DNA from: Planctomycetota bacterium
Lineage (GTDB): Bacteria > Planctomycetota > Phycisphaerae > Sedimentisphaerales > SG8-4
DNA: 5,528 bases
Direction: 5' to 3'
NCBI GenBank assembly: GCA_030607345.1
Contig: JAUWKC010000132.1
Location: 1-5,528, forward strand
Under the pieces are notes generated by a model. That model was given only the letters and a program-made list of their open reading frames with translations. It did no database searches and was not told where the DNA came from. The position numbers were made by a program, and so were the translations under genes. This document shows, piece after piece, positions 1-4,306 of this stretch; within the stretch, counting starts at the first letter, position 1, and each line of letters opens with the position of its first letter.

Positions 1-269
1 ACGACTAAATTCGCATCGGTAATCGCGGTATTTGCATCTGCCTCAACAATACCCACGACATCGTGCACTACAGCCGAGTTACCCAACGATACGACAAGGT
101 CAACAGCCGTCCCTTCGCTTACAGTCGTTCCACCTGTCGGCGTTTGACTGATAACGTAACCCGCCGCCACGGTGTCACTGTATTCGTAGGTTGTAATTCC
201 GACGACCAGGTTCGCATCGGTAATCGCGGTATTGGCATCGCCCTCAGCGGTACCTACGACATCGGGCAC
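1..269 (-). repeat. Tandem 201-bp PASTA-coding repeat, one full unit plus part of the next
   Basis: Positions 1-68 align with 202-269 at an offset of exactly 201 bp, which is 67 codons. The best-conserved block is TTCGCATCGGTAATCGCGGT, identical at 10-29 and 211-230 on the plus strand, with scattered differences around it. The unit starts in protein terms at VPDVVG/VHDVVG. Near-identity at DNA level suggests recent duplication or gene conversion between PASTA units. The array probably continues past the window edge. Confidence 0.85.
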
Positions 270-974
270 AGCGACCCCGGCCTGCACCACGAAGCCAATG
301 ACCGCCTGCTGGTTAACGTTGGTATGGGAGATGCCCGGAGTTACATCAGTGCCTGTTGCGGCCAGGTATCCAGCAATTCCATCAGCTGATGGAATTGCCA
401 GTTCAATGGCCTCAGTAAACCCGTTAATGGTCGAATATGTGCCCGAGTTACCATTGGTACCAGCAACGATAGCCATATCTCCGTCATTTGTAGAAAGAGC
501 CGGTGTTTCTACCGTGCTGGTTATACCGCCACCGGTGCCAGTTTCTCCCACAAGATTACTCTGAGCAACATTCGAGAGGAACACACTGGAGAACTCTGGC
601 GTTCGGGAAGGAGCGGTACCCCAACTCGCTACAAAGTCACTGCTTGTAGCCGCAGCAATGCCGGCTTCGTCGAGGATGAATGCTGCAACATAAGAGGTGT
701 AGCTGGCACTCTCTATCCTATCGACGACCTTCGTCATTGGCTGCCCACCGTAGGTCACAGTAGCCAGGTTCGCATCGGCCGTGCTGGACTCGGTGTGGGC
801 GGTGAAGATAAGTGCACGGTTTGAGCCTGCTTCTTTTGTATGGCTCAGACCGGAAGTCCATGAGCCGATGATTTCGGCAGAACGGGCGTCAATGGCCAGC
901 GAGAGTAGTACAACACCGCAAAGACCCAGCAGGGCGACAATCCTCTTATTATTTGGTGTTAACAACTGTTTCAT
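1..974 (-). CDS. Secreted PASTA-repeat protein, 3' end outside window
   Basis: This frame is open from ATG at 974-972 to the window edge (324 complete codons) with no stop; an in-frame TAG a few codons upstream limits the start to this ATG or an adjacent TTG. No clear Shine-Dalgarno precedes it. Residues 1-33 form a signal peptide: a charged start (KQLLTPNNKR), a hydrophobic core (IVALLGLCGVVLLSLAI) and a likely cut after ARSA. Residues about 34-235 are a Gly/Thr/Ser/Ala-rich, beta-looking domain with a VTYGGQPMTKV motif and an IGFVVQ end; it resembles a domain I have met in secreted planctomycete proteins but cannot name. PASTA repeat 1 starts at V236 (VPDVVG...DANTAITDANL...GYVISQTPTGGTTVSEGTAVDLVVSLG) and repeat 2 at V303 (VHDVVG). 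PASTA domains are known from penicillin-binding proteins and Ser/Thr kinases, where some bind peptidoglycan; there is no kinase or transpeptidase here. The role is unknown; an extracellular or wall-associated adhesive function is inference. More repeats or an anchor may follow outside the window. Confidence 0.88.
   Translation of the reverse strand, partial: MKQLLTPNNKRIVALLGLCGVVLLSLAIDARSAEIIGSWTSGLSHTKEAGSNRALIFTAHTESSTADANLATVTYGGQPMTKVVDRIESASYTSYVAAFILDEAGIAAATSSDFVASWGTAPSRTPEFSSVFLSNVAQSNLVGETGTGGGITSTVETPALSTNDGDMAIVAGTNGNSGTYSTINGFTEAIELAIPSADGIAGYLAATGTDVTPGISHTNVNQQAVIGFVVQAGVAVPDVVGTAEGDANTAITDANLVVGITTYEYSDTVAAGYVISQTPTGGTTVSEGTAVDLVVSLGNSAVVHDVVGIVEADANTAITDANLV
373..398. repeat. 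Perfect 26-bp palindrome inside the PASTA-protein gene
   Basis: The half-site GCAATTCCATCAG at 373-385 is followed immediately by its exact reverse complement at 386-398, with no spacer. It encodes residues 193-201 (AIPSADGIA) in the minus-strand gene. As DNA it could be a dimeric protein site or extrude as a cruciform; as RNA it would form a hairpin of about 11 bp with a small loop. A spacerless 13-bp arm is very unlikely by chance in 5.5 kb. Confidence 0.9.
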
Positions 975-1064
975 CAATTTCGCCGTCTGCTATTTTGGTT
1001 GCCCATTTTTTGTGCCTGTTGTCAATGCGCGTACCCGGCCTGTACATCCTTGTTTGGGAATGCA

Positions 1065-1092
1065 GATAGATTAGTTCCCCTCACAATCTATC
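1065..1092. promoter_or_regulatory. Dyad-symmetric element upstream of the PASTA-protein gene
   Basis: GATAGATT at 1065-1072 and its exact reverse complement AATCTATC at 1085-1092 are separated by 12 nt, so the half-site centres are 20 bp apart, about two helical turns. It lies about 90 nt upstream of the PASTA-protein start and downstream of the minus-strand terminator. It could be an operator for a dimeric regulator or an 8-bp RNA stem in the leader. No U-tract follows on either strand, so it is not an ordinary terminator. Confidence 0.45.
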
Positions 1093-1172
1093 CGCGTCTT
1101 GTCATCCGTGAACGTTAAGCAAGCAATGCGTGGACGAAAACCGCCCCATACCTGCTTGCTTTGGTCGGTCGC

Positions 1173-1200
1173 AAAAAAATCCTCCATACGAGGACTCCAG
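1173..1200 (-). terminator. Intrinsic terminator on the minus strand
   Basis: Reading the minus strand, TCCTC (1194-1190), loop GTATG (1189-1185) and GAGGA (1184-1180) form a hairpin followed directly by seven T residues (1179-1173). The stem can lengthen by an A-T and a G-T pair that use the first T residues. This is the classic Rho-independent layout. It lies about 200 nt before the PASTA-protein start and about 140 nt after a minus-strand promoter, so it either ends a short RNA or acts as a conditional attenuator. Confidence 0.7.
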
Positions 1201-1296
1201 GCGGCATTTGTTTCTTGAAATAAGACAAACACCCCCCTTACCCCATTTGTCAAGTGGGAAGGCCTGAACCAAAACCCCCCACACCATTCTCATCAC

Positions 1297-1303
1297 ACCT
1301 CCT
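1297..1303 (-). promoter_or_regulatory. Strong Shine-Dalgarno-like site inside the candidate RNA
   Basis: AGGAGGT on the minus strand lies 4 nt before ATG at 1293-1291 and 10 nt before a second in-frame ATG at 1287-1285, about 30 nt from the predicted transcript start. The frame (MRMVWGVLVQAFPLDKWGKG...) has 62 codons ending at 1102 and looks like no known protein. The site may serve a leader peptide. Part of it (GAGG) is also complementary to the CCTC at 1193-1190 in the 5' arm of the terminator stem, so it could compete with terminator formation. Confidence 0.35.
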
Positions 1304-1338
1304 GCAAAAACGTATCAAGCCCTGTTCACGATACCAAG

Positions 1339-1368
1339 ATTTTAGCAGATTAAGGGCGTTTCAGTCAA
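1339..1368 (-). promoter_or_regulatory. Sigma70-type promoter, minus strand
   Basis: On the minus strand, TTGACT (1368-1363, 5 of 6 to TTGACA) is followed after 18 bp by TAAAAT (1344-1339, 5 of 6 to TATAAT). The nine-base repeat TAATCTGCT ends on the first T of both hexamers (1376-1368 and 1352-1344, 24 bp apart), which would suit an overlapping operator. Transcription would start near 1332-1334, run into the structured RNA and, on readthrough, into the PASTA-protein gene. Confidence 0.6.
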
Positions 1369-1420
1369 GCAGATTATGCCCGTGCAAAGGGTTTTTTCGA
1401 CGCCTAATCGGTTTTTTTAT

Positions 1421-1722
1421 GGCAAGAGAAGATTTTATCGGCTAATTTTGTCTCTTGCCCCCCTCTGCGGTTGTCTGAAAAGGGGTTGAGGCAGACAAAT
1501 CCATATCCTCAAACTGCCCGTCTGAAGAGGATATTGAACAAGCACAAGATGCGTCTTTAAGAATCCGTCTAACGCGGTTATCAGTATTAATAACGCTGAA
1601 GTTGCGCCGCGGTGGTCATTCGCCGGAGAATGTAAGGCCGGTTCTTTGTCTTCAGCCGGCAGACACAAACAAGCACGCCGCTCCCCGGGGCCTTAGTGAT
1701 TGTACTGCAATAACTTAAAGGC
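1421..1722 (+). other. Hairpin-rich segment upstream of the transporter gene
   Basis: Successive inverted repeats occupy this stretch: GGCAAGAGA/TCTCTTGCC (1421-1429, 1451-1459); TTGTCTG/CAGACAA (1471-1477, 1492-1498); ATATCCTC/GAGGATAT (1503-1510, 1527-1534); GCG(G)TTAT/ATAACGC (1574-1596, one bulge); CATTC/GAATG (1617-1632, 6-nt loop); GCCGGTT/AGCCGGC (1637-1660, one wobble); and a nested GCCTT/AAGGC with ATTG/CAAT (1690-1722). The 9-bp and 8-bp perfect stems are unlikely by chance in a stretch this short. The strand is not decided by the sequence; plus is assumed because the segment precedes the transporter gene. It may be a long structured leader, a separate RNA or a set of protein sites. 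No tRNA, rRNA or known riboswitch is recognised. Confidence 0.35.
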
Positions 1723-1850
1723 TCCGGATTGCCCTGACGATAAAATGGTAGACGTTTGCCCAAGCCCTGAACAAAAGTTGAGATTCGTCTGTGGGCCTGC
1801 CGGGCATAGTCAGCAAGGGGCCGAGAGCAATATTTTAAGGAAACCGAGTA

Positions 1851-3719
1851 ATGAATGCCACCGTGAAAGTAGTGTGTGTTGTTTTGAGTCTTGTCTACGC
1901 GGGTTCGTTTTCTGCGGTCACGGATGCCGTCCAACAACAAGAGAACGTGCAAACCGGCAGCGGGCAGATTACGCCCGGGAGTAAGGCAAAGCTGGAGCAT
2001 CGCAGGCAAAAGATGCCGCTTGAAGAATTGAACCTGCTTGAAGACACCACCCGACGCCTGAGCGTCAGCGAGTTGAATATCACCGGCAACAGCCTTATAT
2101 CGACCGCGGCGCTTCTGGGAAACATGCCCGTGGTGTATAATAGCTCCGACAAACCGCTGCGCCGAGCAGAACAGGAGTACCTCTACGATTTTTCAAGCCT
2201 TTACGAGGTCGTTCTCGACCCGGGTCAGTCCCACCAGGTCTCGGCAAGGACCATTCAGGGCTTCACTCAGTACGTCCTCTCGGCTTATCAGCGCAAACAT
2301 TACGCCGGCATACGAGTGTATGTCCCCGAAGATGCAATTAGTGCCGGCAGATTGAAGGATGGCATCCTGACCGTGCGGGTCATCGAGGCCACTGTCAGTA
2401 ACGTTACCGTCAGCTACTATGACCCAAATCATGAGAAACTGGAGCAGGGATACCTTAAACGCTCTCTTGTGCTCGAATGGTCGCCTGCAAAACAAGGCCA
2501 GGTTACAAACCAGAAGAAACTGGACGAATTTGTCAACCTGCTCAATCTGAACCCCGACAGATACGTCTCCCCGGTAATGTCAAAGGGCACCGAACCAAAC
2601 TCGCTTGCCCTGGATTATGATATTTACGAAGCAAATCCCTGGCACTTTTACGTCCAGGTGGATAATTCGGGTTCCCAGGAAAGACAATGGGCGCCTCGCG
2701 TCGGATTTATCAATACCAATCTTCTTGGCTTCGACGACAGATTCACTGCTATGTGCCAGGCTCCCTGGGAGTCCGGCATAGAGGACAATTACATGGTGTT
2801 CGGAAGCTACGATGTTCCCGTCCTCACTCCTCGTCTGCGCCTCAAGCTCTATGCCGGCTACAGTGAGTTCGATGTTACCCCGGAGGGCGGCGCCTTTAAT
2901 TTCCTCGGCAGAGGTTCATTTTACGGAGGCATGCTCAGTTATAACCTCTTTCAGACAGGTGGATGGTTCTTTGATGTCACCGGCTCACTCGGTCACGAAG
3001 AAAGCAAGGTTACTCCTTCGCTGTTTCCAACTGCCGCAAGCAACGTTGATATGGACTTGTTGGGTGTCGGGTTCAATATGTATCGTTCCGATGATTTAAC
3101 AGATACTTCTATCGGTTTTAACAGAGTCGAAAGTATCGATGGTTCCAGTGGAACGGCATTTGATTCGGCCCGTTCGGGGGCGTCGCCGGATTTCAGAATC
3201 TATACCGCCCACGTCGGTCACGGCAGATACCTCGACACCGAAAAGGTTCACAGGCTAAGCGGCTCTTTCAGATACATAGACTCGAGCGGAAGACTGGTGC
3301 CCGCAAAAATGACCACCTTCGGAGGCCTTTATTCGGTCAGAGGCTACAAAGAAAACGAGATTGTCGCCGATGGTGGCATAGTAGCATCTGTTCAATACGA
3401 GTTTGATTTGGTCAAATACGACCAGACCAGCAGCGCAGAGCAAACCGAACAAGGTAAAACACAGTCTGCCGAGTCTGCCAAGCCTCGACTAAGGAAACTG
3501 GCGCCGTTGGCTTTTATTGATTTTGGGCGAGCCGTGAACAAGGCCGAAAGCGGCGGCCAACACAGTATCGACGAACTCTGCTCCATAGGGTTGGGCGCAA
3601 TTGCCGAGGTCGGAGAAAACTTCAGCGGGGCCGTCTACTACGGCTGGCCGATTCGTTCAACCACCGAAACCGACAAAGGCGACGGCCGGTTCAACATCAG
3701 CTTGATACTCCGATGGTAA
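1851..3719 (+). CDS. TpsB outer-membrane transporter, ShlB/FhaC/HecB family
   Basis: This 622-residue protein is predicted to be the barrel that secretes the haemagglutinin-like protein encoded downstream. The ATG at 1851 follows AAGGA (1837-1841) by 9 nt and opens a signal peptide, residues 1-26, with a likely cut after VTDA. Residues about 27-68 are polar (Q/E/K/R) and could hold the plug helix seen in FhaC. Two POTRA-like domains follow, about 70-180 (SVSELNITGN...GFTQYVLSAYQ...YAGIRVYVPED...LKDGILTVRVIEA) and about 181-265; the remainder, rich in alternating aromatic strands, is the beta-barrel. Family hallmarks are VRGY at 496-499 (the lid-loop motif of Omp85/TpsB proteins), FIDFG at 555-559 and a C-terminal strand ending in Trp622 (ISLILRW), as BAM substrates do. 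A polar S/Q/E/K-rich insert at about 524-549 lies between the strands after VRGY and FIDFG. TpsB proteins are usually about 550-600 residues, so the length fits and the gene appears intact. The exact cargo is inferred from position. Confidence 0.93.
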   Translation: MNATVKVVCVVLSLVYAGSFSAVTDAVQQQENVQTGSGQITPGSKAKLEHRRQKMPLEELNLLEDTTRRLSVSELNITGNSLISTAALLGNMPVVYNSSDKPLRRAEQEYLYDFSSLYEVVLDPGQSHQVSARTIQGFTQYVLSAYQRKHYAGIRVYVPEDAISAGRLKDGILTVRVIEATVSNVTVSYYDPNHEKLEQGYLKRSLVLEWSPAKQGQVTNQKKLDEFVNLLNLNPDRYVSPVMSKGTEPNSLALDYDIYEANPWHFYVQVDNSGSQERQWAPRVGFINTNLLGFDDRFTAMCQAPWESGIEDNYMVFGSYDVPVLTPRLRLKLYAGYSEFDVTPEGGAFNFLGRGSFYGGMLSYNLFQTGGWFFDVTGSLGHEESKVTPSLFPTAASNVDMDLLGVGFNMYRSDDLTDTSIGFNRVESIDGSSGTAFDSARSGASPDFRIYTAHVGHGRYLDTEKVHRLSGSFRYIDSSGRLVPAKMTTFGGLYSVRGYKENEIVADGGIVASVQYEFDLVKYDQTSSAEQTEQGKTQSAESAKPRLRKLAPLAFIDFGRAVNKAESGGQHSIDELCSIGLGAIAEVGENFSGAVYYGWPIRSTTETDKGDGRFNISLILRW

Positions 3720-3741
3720 ATCTTGCCTGGTCCGACTGACT

Positions 3742-3770
3742 ATTGCGAACTGGTCGAGTTCGTTTACAAT
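3742..3770 (+). terminator. Weak stem-loop after the transporter gene, possible terminator
   Basis: CGAACT (3746-3751), a GGTCG loop and AGTTCG (3757-3762) form a perfect 6-bp stem that extends by one G-T pair. Outer ATTG (3742-3745) and CAAT (3767-3770) can also pair around a TTTA bulge. It begins 22 nt after the stop codon. Only three T residues follow the inner stem, so termination would be inefficient unless Rho-assisted; it may instead protect the 3' end. Confidence 0.3.
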
Positions 3771-3823
3771 AGCGCCGATTCGAATTGCTTGTCACGCCAT
3801 CACATGAGTGTCGGAGCCCGAGC

Positions 3824-3837
3824 CATCTATATAGATG
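3824..3837. repeat. Perfect 14-bp palindrome
   Basis: CATCTATATAGATG is its own reverse complement. It lies in the gap about 105 nt after the transporter stop codon and about 370 nt before the exoprotein promoter. The AT-rich centre suits a dimeric DNA-binding protein, but no regulator or family consensus can be assigned. Confidence 0.5.
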
Positions 3838-3914
3838 AATCTGGCTTTTGGCTGGTGTCTGTGTTTATCTGACCGAAAAAAATTTTCCTGTCGCGGTTTT
3901 TGTTGGCTTGATTT

Positions 3915-3930
3915 CCAGGGCCTGCCCTGG
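3915..3930. repeat. 16-bp interrupted palindrome, GC-rich hairpin
   Basis: CCAGGGC and GCCCTGG flank a 2-nt centre; as RNA this gives a 6-bp stem (CCAGGG/CCCTGG) with a CCTG tetraloop. No T-tract follows on either strand, so it is not a standard intrinsic terminator. It may stabilise or pause a transcript reading through the gap. Confidence 0.45.
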
Positions 3931-4166
3931 TGTCTTGCACAGGTCAATCACTTCTCTTGCCGAATTCCTTACCAAGGGCTGTGCCCGGACTGTCCACCTG
4001 TTACGTCCTATAAGAAAGCGGCAGTTTTTACCGGCAACGGAATAATTTTTCTGCTCATCTCGCTGACAGTTGCGGCCGGCGTAAGCATTCGCCTTGGTGA
4101 TAACTTGCTCGGACGGTGCCCGGCATACAAAACAAAAATGATTCATAGAACACATACCCGATAATT

Positions 4167-4188
4167 TAGGCAATATAGGCAAGGCAGG
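4167..4188 (+). promoter_or_regulatory. Direct repeats just upstream of the exoprotein promoter
   Basis: TAGGCAA occurs at 4167-4173 and again at 4176-4182, a 9-bp step, with a partial third copy (AGGCAGG) at 4182-4188 that ends one base before the -35 box. Repeats abutting a -35 box are where an activator often binds. The function is inference. Confidence 0.35.
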
Positions 4189-4189
4189 C

Positions 4190-4218
4190 TTGACATTATT
4201 GGCTAAAATAGGTAAAAT
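4190..4218 (+). promoter_or_regulatory. Near-consensus sigma70 promoter for the exoprotein gene
   Basis: TTGACA at 4190-4195 (exact -35 consensus) is followed after exactly 17 bp by TAAAAT at 4213-4218 (5 of 6). Transcription would begin near 4225, leaving a leader of about 80 nt that ends in the strong AAGGAGGA ribosome site at 4293-4300. The heptamer TAAAATA also occurs 9 bp upstream (4204-4210), duplicating the -10 element. This promoter lets the exoprotein gene be expressed apart from its transporter gene. Confidence 0.75.
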
Positions 4219-4306
4219 ACAATCGTTGATGTGATCCCAAAATGGGGGTGTAGTCCGAAACCGAAACAAAGAATACAATGATTAGTTTTAGTAAGGAGGA
4301 GGGGTA

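Larger units (their letters stand above)
1173..1334 (-). ncRNA. Candidate approx. 160-nt structured RNA (small RNA or attenuator leader)
   Basis: The unit is bounded by a sigma70-type promoter (predicted start about 1332-1334) and the intrinsic terminator at 1173-1200. In order on the minus strand it can form: GTATC/GATAC (1334-1330 with 1316-1312); CCTTCCCA pairing with TGGG-GT-AAGG (1262-1236, 8 bp with a 2-nt bulge and 9-nt loop); TTTGTCTT pairing with AAG-AA-ACAAA (1229-1207, 8 bp with a 2-nt bulge and 5-nt loop); then the terminator hairpin. A Shine-Dalgarno-like AGGAGGT (1303-1297) sits just before an ATG at 1293, but that frame runs through the terminator to 1102, so a translated product of the short RNA is doubtful. 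I match it to no known riboswitch or RNA family. It could be a free small RNA or the premature-termination form of the PASTA-protein mRNA. The folds were found by eye. Confidence 0.5.
975..1850. other. Divergent intergenic region (876 nt), regulatory rather than coding
   Basis: This lies between the start codons of the minus-strand PASTA-protein gene and the plus-strand transporter gene. Open frames of 60-140 codons cross it, but they overlap one another in conflicting frames, mostly lack ribosome sites and resemble nothing I know. What can be supported is a minus-strand promoter (1339-1368), a foldable RNA with terminator (1173-1334), a dyad (1065-1092) and a hairpin cluster (1421-1722). Positions 975-1064 and 1723-1836 show nothing clear. 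I found no convincing plus-strand promoter for the transporter gene; the TAAAAT at 1741-1746 has no -35 partner at proper spacing. Confidence 0.7.
3720..4306. other. 587-nt gap between transporter and exoprotein genes
   Basis: tpsB and tpsA genes are commonly close together, so this spacing is large. Open frames of 109 codons (3835-4164, plus) and 137 codons (3865-4278, minus) cover the same bases, lack ribosome sites and resemble nothing known; I do not call them. The gap holds a stem-loop just after the transporter stop, two exact palindromes (3824-3837 and 3915-3930), small GC-rich hairpins such as GGGC/GCCC at 3976-3986, and the exoprotein promoter at 4190-4218. The rest shows nothing clear. 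It could be the remains of a lost gene, but no coding relic is recognisable. Confidence 0.6.

Noticed and set aside
1020..1025. Exact TTGACA on the minus strand 46-51 nt before the PASTA-protein start
   Set aside because: The hexamer 17 bp downstream is GCAACC and no TATAAT-like box occurs at 16-19 bp spacing.
1071..1253. Minus-strand 60-codon frame (TTG start) ending at the dyad
   Set aside because: It has no ribosome site at its start, its start lies in the loop of a predicted hairpin, and its internal ATG-rich part is made of the terminator hairpin. A frameshifted gene joining it to the 1102-1296 frame at the G6 run near 1232-1237 was considered but has no homology support.
1102..1296. 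Minus-strand 62-64-codon frame behind a strong AGGAGGT site
   Set aside because: It runs through the intrinsic terminator at 1173-1200, has no recognisable family or signal features, and competes with a second frame on the same strand. The ribosome site is listed instead; a leader peptide remains possible.
1392..1418. Plus-strand T6 and T7 tracts as terminators
   Set aside because: The hairpins before them have only three or four pairs, and no plus-strand gene precedes them.
1254..1445. Plus-strand 63-codon frame
   Set aside because: It lies antisense to the promoter and candidate RNA, has no ribosome site and biased composition from C- and T-runs.
1741..1746. TAAAAT about 105 nt before the transporter start, possible -10 box
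   Set aside because: No -35-like hexamer at 16-18 bp; the nearest TTGCCC is only 6 bp away.
3835..4164. Plus-strand 109-codon frame, Cys-rich with a CPDC motif and a hydrophobic stretch
   Set aside because: Its ATG lies inside a palindrome with no ribosome site, a longer frame exists on the opposite strand, and the sequence resembles no known protein.
3865..4278. Minus-strand 137-codon frame
   Set aside because: It overlaps the near-consensus promoter and leader of the exoprotein gene, has no ribosome site and no recognisable domain; most likely chance.
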